A stretch of 64,000 bases of DNA from Paragonimus westermani (Eukaryota; Platyhelminthes; Trematoda; Plagiorchiida; Troglotrematidae): contig QNGE01001333.1 of assembly GCA_008508345.1 (NCBI GenBank), positions 1 to 64,000 on the forward strand. The letters run 5' to 3'. The position numbers and the translations under genes were made by a program. Each line of letters begins with the position of its first letter. Within the stretch, counting starts at the first letter, position 1. This document shows positions 23,535 through 34,859 of this stretch, piece after piece. The notes under the pieces are model-generated. The model ran no database searches and was not told the origin of the DNA. It saw nothing but the letters and a program-made list of their open reading frames with translations.

Positions 23535-24235
23535 CTGGAAATGAATAAAACATGATACTGTATTGGGTGCCTATTGCGCTTTAGTATAGTGTAGTCTCAG
23601 AAACGTCAGATGTGAACATTTAAATTCATTGGAGTCAATTTTGCTTAAATGTCTACAGGAATACGCCGAAAGATGGGACGTCAAGTCCATCGCGCACATA
23701 TGAAGCACAGCCGATGTATTCGTACTAATTGTGTTAGGAAAATTCGATAGACGACAGGCTTACTTAAAAGACTTCATGTAGGTCTTTGAATTATACATAA
23801 CATATATATCGCAGTGATCATATTCTTTAATAAAAGGTATCATGCGGAGTTTGTTCATGCATGTGTACCGGGTAGTCGGTATGGCAGAAGGATTATTGTG
23901 TTAGTTCATGAGAGAAAACACGTCTATGTGGGTCGAAAACAGGTTTGCTTTGAAAAGATTCAAATTAACCGGGATGGAAAGCTCAACGGAAGATAACGAA
24001 ACATTTGTGCCGCCAACTGTCCCATAAATAGTTGAACTGTGGCTACTCCACTGTCTCGATTGACACGTACACAATTCGGAAGGAAGGGAAAACATAGTAA
24101 TGGGGAAAGCGATATATTTTTTAATGTATCAGGTTTTTGGCTAGCTACGAAGAGGACAGATCGATGGATTGTAAAAGACTGAGTGGAGATTACACTTTGT
24201 TATACCAGAAGTAATGAGCACACATCACAAGATTA

Positions 24236-24426
24236 ATGCGATGCCAGGTCGCATAAGAATGCTCTCTGTGGTCTACACAATGAGATATCCATAGGCTTTG
24301 GAACAGTTTCCTCATATCGCACTTCGTCCACCCGGTTTAGCACAGCGGTCTTGTCTTGCTCCACTGCGTTCATCAGCGCCGTCTGTCCATGACAATATTG
24401 TACAAGACCCGGATTAGTGGACGTCA
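24236..24426 (-). CDS. Possible exon with ankyrin-like fragment
   Basis: On the minus strand a 3' splice-like site (cagcttaccttag) ends at 24427. The following frame contains GQTALMNAVEQDKTAVL, which resembles one ankyrin-repeat helix pair (G.TALM.A....). No second repeat is seen, and the frame closes at a stop at 24233-24235. With a single repeat-like segment, chance resemblance is quite possible. It lies inside a transporter intron on the same strand. Confidence 0.2.
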
Positions 24427-25841
24427 CTAAGGTAAGCTGTCTTTTTTGTGAGATCTGTAAGACAGTTTCCCAAGGGTCCTTCCCTTAGACAGTGTTCAGT
24501 GTTTCTCTGAGATAATCTGTATTGTGGTCAGTCTAGACCTAAACTATGCGTCAATCCACATCACGGATTGTACCTTTTTACTAAACACAAAGTTATTCGG
24601 GTGTCTGACAGGTTAATTTTCATTATAAACGATTAAAACAGTCATTCCAGAATATTATTCGGTTTTTGGAAACCATCCACTCTGGTTGTTTCCTTGGAAA
24701 TTATTTTTCAGCCTGACATACTGAAATACCATCTATGGTTGTTTGCACCACAGCAAATGAACCAATCCCCATTTAATCACTTCTAAAATATATAGTGTAC
24801 TGTTTTCCTAAACTGTAGTCCCTGATGTGTTCCCGTTCAGGTGTATATTTAAAACGAGAACACCCAAAGAACAACTTTGTATATAAGGGCTTTTGGTAAT
24901 TGTTTTCCACAATTCCCGTCAGTTTTCCTTAAACTATAACTTTGATTCTCATGTTGGATATGTGAAACTTCGTCACTGGTATCAGTCGCAAGTTTATAGC
25001 TGTTGTAGATGATATGCCTCTGTGCTGTGTTTCAAAGCCACTTTTTCAAATGGTGAATCACTAAATGGATAAAAGCATCCAAGAAAACAGCACAGTAACA
25101 CTTTGGTTATTCTTGATTGCTGATGATCAAACAGAAAGTAACTTCTTATCAGTTCACGAAAACCTTGTATGTTGTTTCAATATAAATGATTGGTTTTACG
25201 GTAGGTTTGACAACAAACAACGAAACAGTAACAACTGTTCAGATTAGTCGTTTCGCAACGTTATAATTATATCGTTTACTTTAACTAACTCTCAGGTGAA
25301 ACACCCTGAAGTGTAGAGAATAGCAAATGACGTAATATAAACGTCAACATTTGCAAGCCAGCCATTAACTACAGAATGATGGAGGTAGGGATCTTTTTTG
25401 TGCATGGTCACTATTGATAATTGTTTAGTACAGTTTTAGATTATTTAACTTTAAAGTAATGCCATGTGTCGCACATGGTTGGACGAGTATTTGTCTTCTG
25501 TCTAATTTTCGCCCTTTCGATGGGCATACAAATGCACGTTCGTCCCAGTGTTACAAAATTTTCCTGACCGCTTAAAATCTCACGAAAATTCCCATTGATT
25601 CACAGAACTGGTTTTTGATTATTCATCATCAGATCGATATAGTGATATAGATTCGGCAAAATCAAATCTACATAATGATCTGATAGTGAATTATGGAAAG
25701 CAGCTGTTTGTCACGGTCTTTCTTCTATTACTTAGAACAATGTCCTGCTGCAATTTGGGATAGCTGTTGGCCAAACTGTTTGGAATTCGCAGACGCCGCA
25801 ATAGTTATAACGAGTGCGACCACTTCGGTGGAATTTGACTT

Positions 25842-26068
25842 CTTCCGGAGGAGCGCCAACTGTCCGCATTCGTCATCGCCCGCCAGCCAGCCTGTGAGCC
25901 TCTCAACCAATCGAACCTCCTAACCGCACGCGCAAAAGCATTATTGCGCATTATGATTGGTCAGTATTACAGAGTTGGCAGTTTGGCACTTAGTGGCGTC
26001 AGCTATCAGGACTACATGACCACATGATCCACCAATCGTGCGGTGTTGTGACCTAAATAGCTGACGTC
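25842..26068 (+). promoter_or_regulatory. TATA-less promoter-like patch (ETS, CCAAT, CRE motifs)
   Basis: A locally GC/CpG-richer patch in AT-rich intron. It contains cttccgg (25842-25848, ETS-like), aaccaatcg (25905), gattggtc (25955, CCAAT on the other strand), accaatcg (26031) and tgacgtc (26062-26068, CRE-like). A 9-bp inverted pair cgtcagcta / tagctgacg lies at 25997-26005 and 26058-26066. This combination is typical of housekeeping promoters. The patch sits 75-300 bp upstream of the ATG of the nested plus-strand gene at 26143. Motif matches alone are weak evidence; their clustering is what makes this notable. Confidence 0.45.
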
Positions 26069-26142
26069 GTAATCTGTGAAATCTGAGTCGTTACAATTAG
26101 GTTCAGATAGTTCATTCTGGTCATGGCCATGCTACTAGTGAT

Positions 26143-26588
26143 ATGTCAATAGGAAGTCCACCTAGAGTGAACGTGTTCAAGGTGAATACCCTCTTAAACT
26201 TGAAAGATTGGACGAATATTCATCTTGTCTATGATACTTGGAAGCTATCCATTGATATTATTTTCGTCTTCAAATACTAATCAGAATTTGGTGGTGTCCG
26301 ATATGAATATTGCACGCCACAACAGAAGGTGGGAACTTATGTTGGCTTACACTGTACTCGCCTGCTGTACGAAGAAACAATCCACTAAATTCCTTTGAGG
26401 TGCTACGTTTGTGGCAACTATCTTTGGGAATACCCTCAGTCGAAAATGAGCGGCTTCCTGGGCAATATGCTTCGCATACACAACTGTCGGTTCCCACCGA
26501 TACGGTAGTACTTACTCCGTGGGAATACACTCTGAGCCCCAAAGCTTTGAATGCTAAGAAACGTTGGAAAGAAGTCGTGAATGATTAG
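26143..26588 (+). CDS. Small nested gene, unknown 75-aa protein, two exons
   Basis: Exon 1 (26143-26181) reads MSIGSPPRVNVFK and ends at aag/gtgaat. Exon 2 (26400-26588) starts after ctttgag and ends with TAG. Both junctions are phase 0, the intron is 218 bp, and the predicted product is 75 residues. The C-terminal part is strongly coding-like (TVVLTPWEYTLSPKALNAKK, then RWKEVVND). The exon 2 frame is open upstream to about 26310, so a longer exon with a different acceptor is possible. I recognise no family. Size, basic end and promoter type would suit a small housekeeping protein such as a mitochondrial subunit, but that is a guess. It lies within transporter intron 2 on the opposite strand. 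Confidence 0.42.
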
Positions 26589-26837
26589 ATTAGCATAAGA
26601 TGTTCCTATGTTGTGTTGCTTAGTGGTTAACGACCGGGATCCCATTCTTTCCTAATGGCTTTGTTTTCCAGCTGCTCACCCATTTCGGTCGTCAGGTTGT
26701 AAACATTGTAAAACTTCGTAATGAACAACTATCGTGTGATTTCTCTAAGGATCCTAGCAGCTGCCGTGTGTTCATCCTTGTCTGTTCTGTACACATGCTT
26801 CTGTGTACTTCGTTTATAGAACGCTAGGAACAATCTA

Positions 26838-27150
26838 AGTGCCACTTTCTTCAGCCGTGCAACTAAGTGCACACACCGAATGCTTGCTTTCCTCCAGACG
26901 AGTAATATTCTATTCCATTCTTCAAAGTTGTTTTGCCTGTACCTGCTTGAGTGTTGGTTAACGTGTTCGAAGACTGTGCACTTTTCTCCCGGCGAGCTTT
27001 TGAGTGCTGCTGGGTGGACTGGAGCCCAGGTCGTGTCTTCTCCCTTTTGTCTCTCGATTACTGTTGTTGGTCGATGAGCTAAATACTTATCACATCTCCA
27101 AACATTGCTGCAAATGTATGGTTTGTTTTTCAGGGTCCACTATGTCCTTA
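26838..27150 (+). repeat. Dispersed repeat R2, intact arrangement
   Basis: Left part matches 790-920 (inverted) and right part matches 490-680 (direct). It starts at ctaagtgccactttcttcag and runs through the ggtggactgga block to ccaaacattgctgcaaatgt. No conserved ORF. Family unknown. Confidence 0.55.
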
Positions 27151-30100
27151 CAGTTATATGCCCGTTGCGACTGCTGTTCCGAAAAAACAATCTATGTTGT
27201 TGATTGACGAGGTTTGAGTGCATATCGAGTTGCCCACTATAACCTTCTCGGTTGACACACTGCAAAGCAGCTGAGCGTCCTTACCTTGTCAGTTATCATT
27301 CATCAGAAACACGCTGAAGTGGTCGAACGATGATCCAGTCACGAGCTACGGAGTGCCAGCCTAGTCTGTAAAGCAAATTCGGCAGTTGTGATGTGCTGGT
27401 ATCTACTGTTCACTCAGAACACCAGTTTGAACCGCACCGTCGCGTAGCATCATGCAGCGATCAATGGTGTGTTTGTATCAACATTGCTTTCACCTTTTCT
27501 TACGTGTTTCAGCCCCGTTTAAATGGGTAATATCTCTCTGCAATGTTATTCCTCACTGCTCCTATGATCAACAGCTTGAATCAAAACCAGGCTCACGACC
27601 ACTCGTTTAATACGCATGCACTTATTGATTTAGTTGCCAGCATCTACACATAAACGTTTGTGAATGGTTGAGAATGTCCTTCTTGGTGCATTTAAAATGA
27701 CTGTTGAGCAATGAACCAGAAGTTTTAACGCCTACTGATATTTAACTGCCGTTCTACTCCTCCTTTCACCAATTAGCTCAGATATCTTCGACATAGTAAT
27801 TGAATAACATGTGAATGGAAATAGTTCTCAAAACGGTGACTGATTTTAAAGAAAGGCTTGAGATCCAATTCGTCAACCGTTGCAAGTCGTACACCGACCA
27901 CACCGAACAGAAGCTTTCACTCGAATGTCTAACGAAGAGCCACCTTTCACAGAATACAACCCGCTGTAATTGCTTTCCTTTTGAGAGGATCAAGTAAGAT
28001 GCATATTCAATAAGAAACACCATCCAGGAAGAACAACCACGAATGTTTTTGATAGAGGTGTTGATTCTTGAACGAAGGTTCATTTCATCTCAATAAATTC
28101 ATTCGGGATGAAAATGGCCGTTTTTAAGATTGCTTAACTTAGTTAGAACTGTCGAAAGTGTAATACACTGATTACTGATATCGACATCTCGTGAAGACTG
28201 TTCTTAGTATGCACATTAAAACACTGTTTACCCTCTGAAGGAAAGCGTATTGTGGATAGCTCAAGCAAGCAGATCGTCTTGACAATTTTGCTATCACCCA
28301 AACGAATGAAAGACCATATGTTAACATAACTGACAGTATTACATACAGGCCAATTGGACAGAAAATGATGGAAAAAGTTTGAATATTAGCATTAAAGCAT
28401 AGCACTTTTGCTTCCATATCATTGTACGATTACAGTCAGTCTTGAATACTGACTGAGTGAGCAGATGCAGACAAAAGATAAACATCAAAGTTTCGAATAA
28501 GAAAATTCGACTAGTACAACAACTTTCTGATCACTGTTTTGTTTGGACTAAAAACCAAAAATGGATCGGACATGCTTTGCTTCTCTCATATTTCCGGCGA
28601 AATGACGTTTAGTTTATGTAATAATCGTGTCATATTAAATCGAAATGGTGATCATCCTAATCGGACTGTGTGGTAACTGCAAGTCGAGGGCTAGCAGTTC
28701 ATAAACGACAACACGCCATATTCACGTGCACCTCGCCTGAAACGTTACAGCTGCTGTCAATCAGAAGTTCTTTTTATCTTGCTATCATTGGTATGACAGC
28801 TGTCAATCAAGAGAACCCTTTGCGACTCAAGCACCAAGAGAACAAGGAGTGATTGACACCTGTCTCTGTCTTGTGTTCCCCAACCACCTATGACCACCCA
28901 TAAAAATGTATGTAGCGCGAAACGCAATGGAGACAAAATTGTTTCCATTGCTCCCGATCTTCTATTTCAACTCCGTAGAGGCCAGTATTGGGCTAGAGCT
29001 GGTTGACTACTTGATATTAGTCCCACGAGTTCGATAATTACAGATTATCAACATAAATACCAATGCTCGTGGATCTTGGTTCTAACTAGCAGCATTAGTC
29101 AACGTTGATGTCCCTAGAATCTCACTTATGAAGCCAAGACCGAACTGTTGAGACTCTATCTGGGCACCTGGAAGCATTGGTAAATAGATTTTATTACAAA
29201 CTCCCAGACAAGCGTAGCATTCAAATCTCAACTGTCAAACCCTCTTGTGGTTGACCTACGAAGCCATGGCAACTCAGTCAATTTAGTCATCAACCCTCAT
29301 CGCTACTCACCACTGACCATGATGTTTTTGAGGGCGGGAATTTCCCTCAGTTCATAATTGTGTAGCCACCACTCCAAATCTTGATAACACAGTAACTGAA
29401 TTTGTATATCATACGTTTTTAGACAACATCCAGCTCGATTTTTTGAATGTCCCATTGATCAGATTGTCACCCACTTTCATTGTGTTCAGAGCCTCACAGT
29501 TAATCATCCACTGTTTGGCTTGAATTCCGTGTAAACTCAGTTTTCCTATAATTTAGCCAATCACAAAAATAAACGTGTATGTTTTCTCAACCAGCACCTA
29601 CTCTAACCATCTACAGACATGTTCATTTACCTCATGGTAGTTATTACCGACATGTGACTCTAGCGCACTTACTTAGATCTCCATAACTTGTCGAAGATGT
29701 CAGTACGTAAAGTCTGGAAATCACCTCTCAAGGTGCATACCGCGTATCGTCGACTTTATTAGACTTGATGAAGAAAACACTTTCACTTACTCATGAGAAT
29801 TCTATCAGTCACACAGTCATGGGGGACAACTTCGCCATTTTTAATACACTGTTCCTGTCTCCAGTTATCGCTTTCAGGCTAGTACTGTTCGCATACACAT
29901 ACTTATTAAACATCCTACGTGCGAGTTGATCTTTTACGTCATAGGAGATCATACAAACTCATTGCTCTTACAGAGGTATACATGGTATTTTAGAGAGAAC
30001 TGAGCTCGGAGTGGCACCACATACATCGTAAATCGGCAAACGCAATGGAGATTTTGCCCACATACCACCTGATGTCACTAACTGTACTGTTCTGTTATAC

Positions 30101-30926
30101 CTTTTCTAAGTTTGTAACAAACTCTACCAACTCAATTAATCCGTTATCGTGATGAAGTCAGGTCAATCATTTGTTTTTAAAACTTCTCATCTTGACAGCA
30201 CTAAATCTACGAATGGGCTACTTCAAGTTACCTGTTCTCGAATGCACTGGGGTACGCGTGAAACGGCCTCCACAACAGATATGTACACTTCCGAAACTAT
30301 ATAATTTCCACCGTTCTCGATCAACTCAATCCAGCTGTAAGTCAAACTGGACAGTCTGGATTAACTTCCCTTGAAACGTTTACGACTGACAGAAATATAC
30401 CTCTGTTTAATTATATTAAACCTAGCGATCCTCTGCAGTAATCGACAATTTGGTTTCAGAGGGAATTGTGGTCTTGGTTGAAGTTAATTGCATTTTGAAA
30501 ATTTTGAGCGCACAACAGTAACTAGCAGAACACTTTGGTAACTCGAATAGTATTTGACGGGGCGCTTGATAGCCAGCTGTATCACATATTGGTGAACGGA
30601 ATCAACACTATCTAATCAGTTAAATGAATCCCACTTTTGCCTCAGAAAGTATCTCTGGATAATGTCAAACAAGTGTACCTTACTCATTGGTAAAAGTAAG
30701 GGCTTACAAGGCTGTGTTTCACGTTTAGTTTAGAGAAAAGTCCTCAAATGGATAGCTGCGCCTTCGAATCAATCATACTTTTAAATGACTCAAACATTGC
30801 GTTAAGCTTAAATATATACAGAAAAATGAATGATACTACTTACGAATGAACTTCAAAGCGATGGCACCAGTACGTATAATTATTGAAAAAACTGTGATGG
30901 GATATTTCAGCCCGATAGTAACTCAC

Positions 30927-31070
30927 CACCCATCAGACTGTAACAACCCAAAAAGACAAAGTAATTGGTTGTGAAGGCGGCGGCCACGAATGAAGTGCTT
31001 GTTAGAATAGTTCCCAAACAGGTTACCAGTCTCGGAGAAATCAGGTCAAACAGAAGATTGTACAGAGGGG
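30927..31070 (-). CDS. SLC16-like transporter, second visible coding exon
   Basis: This 144-bp exon (phase 1 at both ends) has an acceptor AG at 31072-31071 and a donor g/gtgagt at 30926. It begins with the two bases that complete an alanine codon and reads PLYNLLFDLISPRLVTCLGT, then ILTSTSFVAAAFTTNYFVFL and GCYSLMGG. This matches the TM2-TM3 region of SLC16 carriers (G-I---L-N-FG-R-V---GG-L-S-G---A-F). It provides residues 78-126 counted from the first visible coding base. The two-base and one-base ends join in frame with exons 39772-40003 and 21654-23534, which is strong evidence that these belong to one gene. Confidence 0.88.
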
Positions 31071-31741
31071 CTTCAGGTGAGCACGGGGACAAAATAAAGG
31101 CATGGTTTTTTTGTGAAAAGCATGTGGGAATGCTAACGTTTTATCAAAACTGATTAGATTAATACAGTGCTAACGGTGATCACACCGCAGAGAAGCTGTC
31201 AATATAACCTTAGTGACCGGAGTTCAAACGTCAACCGTGGTAAGGGTATGCATTACTGATGAACTCGCAAAACAATACCCAGTCTAGCACTGACTATCGA
31301 AACACGTACGACAACGAGAATCAAGATTCAAATCGTCTACCCCATGTATTGTTACCGGCCCTAGAAATCAGAACGTACGGAAAGATCACTACAGGCTAGC
31401 GAGGTACGGAGCTAAAGTTGGGTGTAGTGCTCCTTTTCAAAAGACGCTGGCTGAAAATCCCATCGGAATGCGACAACCGCAATCAGTTGTCAGCCATGTT
31501 CATCCCATATTTGTGAGTAGAAAACACTGTGCACAGAATTCACATGAAATCACAGGAGCAGTTACTTCACCATATGGAGTAATTCTACATTATCTCAAGA
31601 TCTTTAGAATTCACTCAACGAACTGCTCCACACAATTTTCAGTTTGCCAGTTTGTTTAGTTTGCCATTTTGAACTGCCGGTAAACATAGTGTTGTATAGA
31701 TTTGAAGTACAACTGTTGACAAGCCTAGACAGTACAGATTA

Positions 31742-31912
31742 CTAAGAAGGAATTTTGTACGACACTGGCGATAGTGAAATTTTGGATTGTAAAATTTTAT
31801 CGAAATCGATACTTGGGGCGGAGTGAGGTCGAACGTAGATGGGGTGGTTATGTTCCGTGATGGAAGGTGTGCTAGTTCCTCTCTTGTATGCACCATAAGT
31901 TTTTAGAAGCCC
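31742..31912 (-). CDS. Possible terminal exon, unknown protein
   Basis: Strong acceptor gtgtcttcatgcag (AG at 31914-31913), then an open frame in phase 0: GLLKTYGAYKRG, then ITEHNHPIYVRPHSAPSIDF and a tail ending SPVSYKIPS before a TAG at 31742-31744. Composition (Pro, Ser, Tyr, Arg) is coding-like and suggests an extended, unstructured protein. The SP-x-YxIPS end faintly recalls SHIPPO/sperm-tail PG-rich repeats. It could be the last exon of a gene nested in the transporter intron, with 32196-32534 upstream. Confidence 0.33.
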   Translation of the reverse strand, partial: GLLKTYGAYKRGTSTPSITEHNHPIYVRPHSAPSIDFDKILQSKISLSPVSYKIPS

Positions 31913-32195
31913 CTGCATGAAGACACAACATATGTTACCATGCTTCGTTTCGGAAAATTCCAAGGAAAATAGGATTTGTTGAGGAACGGGATGATCAAAT
32001 TGACAACTGCATGGTTGCAGTTCCAATTGTGGAGAAGGTTGGTACATGAAATGTGTGCTTCTGGAATCCGTATTTTTCTGTCTTCATCTGAACCATCGTG
32101 CGCATTCGACTATGTCAGCTATGGACAAGATGCGAGCTTTAAGAAGTATCAAGTCACGTTTGATGAATGAACGTATCGAAAAGATATGCAGTTCT

Positions 32196-32534
32196 TTAAT
32201 GAAAGAGATGTGTTTCAAACACACCACGACGACAGCTGATGTGATGCTGTTGTGACATCGAACTCCAGCTTCGTGAGTAACGAGACACGATTGTAGTGTG
32301 TGCGAAATGGCTTTCTGGCTTCGCCCACAAAGGCATATGACCTTTCTCTAGGTAATTATCCGTCTCCAGCGCGTCGGCATTTCTTATGTAGTACGCCGTC
32401 ACATAGTGTGGTGGCGCGAATACAGAGGCTTGGGAAATTTCTGTAAGCGTTTTGTGACCAGTCGTGGAAGTATTGCCATAAGGGGAGGTTATACAGTCAC
32501 GCACCGTCAAGTGTTCTAGGGGGATAGTTTTAAG
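32196..32534 (-). CDS. Possible exon, unknown protein
   Basis: The minus-strand frame is open for 113 codons from an AG-rich acceptor region (gtaaggtaggcag, AG at 32536-32535). Sequence such as SQASVFAPPHYVTAYYIRNA, DNYLEKGHMPLWAKPESHFA and HTTIVSRYSRSW has strong coding character and no repeat signature. No ideal donor is seen; ggt/gtgttt near 32220 would be phase 0 and could join 31912. It may form one nested gene with 31742-31912. Function unknown. Confidence 0.33.
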   Translation of the reverse strand, partial: LKTIPLEHLTVRDCITSPYGNTSTTGHKTLTEISQASVFAPPHYVTAYYIRNADALETDNYLEKGHMPLWAKPESHFAHTTIVSRYSRSWSSMSQQHHISCRRGVFETHLFH

Positions 32535-33622
32535 CTGCCTACCTTACTCTGCTTAGTAGTATTAAACTCAAGGGTAGAAGTTGGAAGAATTGGCCAGAAA
32601 TATTTCTCAAGTACCATTAGGGTGGAAAGTTTGGTGAAGATGTGTATCAATTCAGCTGCGCTCTTCTGTTGAATTTCATGCTTAACTACAGATGTGAAAT
32701 CTTTAGTTCACTAAAGTTTAAGGGGGCGTGGATGAAGGCGTTCGTCGTATCTTTGGGGAGCTAAGGCTACTTGCGAAGTGCTGCTTCAACTACAGTGTCC
32801 ACTGGAATAAAATTATTCTCATATACCATCTCCGGTACCAGTCGGTGTACGTGGTGGGGAACTATTTATTGACGCAGATGTTGTATCCGCTTTTAGAGTT
32901 TTAAAGGTGACCGATTAACCTCCTCGGCCAACACTTTTAAGTCCATGATGGTTTTTTGGTTGAAAGAAATGCCGTGCATCTTCCATGACAGGATCACCCC
33001 TGAGGACGGAATAAGTCAGTTGCTAATCGTGGTAATCTTCCGATGTCCGTCATTAATTCTATTCACATGCTTTTGTTTGGCTGATAAACAGACCTAATGC
33101 AAATGGCTTTGTTTGAAGGTGTTCCAGACACACCACCAGGGTCTGTCGTGGTTTGATGAATAACATGACTTTACGTGCGTGTTAGGCATTCATTGAGAAA
33201 TTCGTGGGTTTTAAAATTGAAGCTGGAATGATATGAAGGCGAAAGCTGTTCATTAATGACCATGATAAACAGCAAAGGAGAGGTGGAGTCTCATCATCAT
33301 ACTGACCAGCTGGGTGGGAAGGATGGGCTGTCGAACATCCGAGAAGACAGAAGAGTAGAAGTTGTGAAATTAGTTACACAACATGGATGGAGAGTCATGT
33401 ATATTAGCAACTGTATGAGAAGAATCTTGAAAAACATGATCAAATACATTGAGATTATCAAGGCTGGCAAGTGGTAGCTTTATTGTTAATGTGAGTACCG
33501 CGGAGAGTGCTGGGAAGAATGGGGGGGCAGTTAAAAATAGCTAAACGTTCTATGATCCTCGTGGGTGGCGCGGCAAACACTAGGATCTCGTCGTCTAAGG
33601 TGGAACCCGTAGCCTTTGATTG

Positions 33623-33844
33623 TTAACTGAATGTTGAATACGGGTCACCTGGTCGACCCGTTGACATTTGCCACTGTGTTGTCACACTACCGGAACCGGA
33701 GTTTGTTCGAAATTGCGGAAGCTCTGCCGACCATTTGGTACTGACCACTCTTCCGTACGCAAAAAATGTTGACACAAACAGTATCACTGCCGTGAAAATG
33801 ACCTTGAACGTATCAGTATGCTTCACCTTTACAAAACGCTCTTG
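33623..33844 (-). CDS. Possible exon of a single-pass membrane protein
   Basis: The minus-strand frame opens after gcgtggcag (AG at 33846-33845), reads QERFVKVKHTDTFKVIFTAV then ILFVSTFFAYG, and continues with a Ser/Thr/Gly-rich tail to a TAA at 33623-33625. It has one clear membrane segment of about 20 residues with a basic flank on the N-terminal side. There is no in-frame ATG before the helix, so at least one upstream exon would be needed. No family recognised. Confidence 0.3.
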   Translation of the reverse strand, partial: QERFVKVKHTDTFKVIFTAVILFVSTFFAYGRVVSTKWSAELPQFRTNSGSGSVTTQWQMSTGRPGDPYSTFS

Positions 33845-34154
33845 CTGCCACGCGCTTTTTGTTTATAACCATTGGTTCACGTGCCACCGACGACAACAAA
33901 CAAAACGTCAGAATCGTGTGAGATTTGTTTATTTATCTTGCTAATTAACTTCATCAGGGGACCTTATTGTTTGACATGTACCTGTTAATTCGCCGATTGC
34001 TCAAGTCACAGCTGCTCAGGAATGTGGTCTACGGAATTAGCCGGTCTGATATGCCTACCTATGGTGTTTGCGCTGATTTGTTTCATCGTGTGAAGCGACC
34101 GCTTTGCGCACGTGTATGCGTTCCAGGCCTCTTGGTCTAATTCCCTCGAGTTCA

Positions 34155-34280
34155 CGTTGGAGATATGGCGTGTAAGAAGAACTGCAACTGGTTCGGCGCA
34201 AGCCACTTGTGGTGCGTGCTATGTGTAGGCGTCCCTTGACTTCGGTCACCATGAGAAGCTTATCTGGAATGCACACCGCT
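34155..34280 (+). repeat. Dispersed repeat R1, copy d (partial, diverged)
   Basis: Read on the plus strand it matches the reverse complement of copies a-c: gaactgcaactggttcggcgcaagcc, then a gtaggcgtcccttgacttcggtcac block. Highly diverged and short. Confidence 0.5.
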
Positions 34281-34859
34281 AATCGGGTACATGTATGCGA
34301 ATCCTGAACCTTGCCGCTAACTTGGTGTGGTGGACAGGCTGGTGCGATATTTAACTTCGCATGATTGTGCCGACTAAGACTTTGACCTTTCTAGGTTTAA
34401 TTATGTCAGATAAGCCACTGGGGAGCAACCAGACAGAAAGCAATTCAGCCTATGGGTTTGCACCACTGACTGCGCGGGATTGCTCACGCAGTGAGGCAAG
34501 AAACCATGAGTATGCAGCAGAAATGTCTTCATAATCGCAGCACTTCTGACACCGGCGTAAGAAAGGATGGGGTTAGAATATACACCTTGGGACACAGAGT
34601 ACTTCGACTACTCAGCAGCTTACTGTGACAGCCGGCGTATTACCCTGTACGGTCCGTATATACGTATCGATTCGCAGAAGTATGATGTGGTTTGCTGTGC
34701 ATTCATTGCGCACAACAGTAATCAGATCAAGTCTTTACCGTTCTATTCACTGCACCCCTGGACTGGGTTGGTTCCTCACCGTTGAGTGCGTCGGGTTTTT
34801 GAGTCACTGGTTCCAGGTAGGATCCCCCAAACAAACTAATCATCATTTCACTTCCCAGG

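Larger units (their letters stand above)
23535..30926 (-). other. Intron 2 of the transporter gene (7.4 kb)
   Basis: Bounded by gtgagt (30926) and cag (23535) on the minus strand. It holds an exon-like frame at 24236-24426 (minus), a promoter-like GC-richer patch and small nested gene on the plus strand (25.8-26.6 kb), and dispersed repeat R2 at 26838-27150. In 27.2-30.9 kb I see only short frames. One of these (28172-28417 minus) is hydrophobic but has no exon signals I trust. Confidence 0.8.

Noticed and set aside
21613..23553. The 646-codon minus-strand frame taken as a complete single-exon gene starting at its first ATG
   Set aside because: The first residues (MFYSFP) come from the pyrimidine-rich end of an intron. 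Splice sites at 23534 and 21654 join in phase with exons that supply the missing transmembrane helices on both sides.
32046..32170. hAT-transposase dimerisation-like segment (RALRSIKSRLMNERIEKICS)
   Set aside because: Similarity is limited to a few residues and lacks the conserved tryptophan and serine pattern; the minus-strand frames over the neighbouring sequence look more coding.
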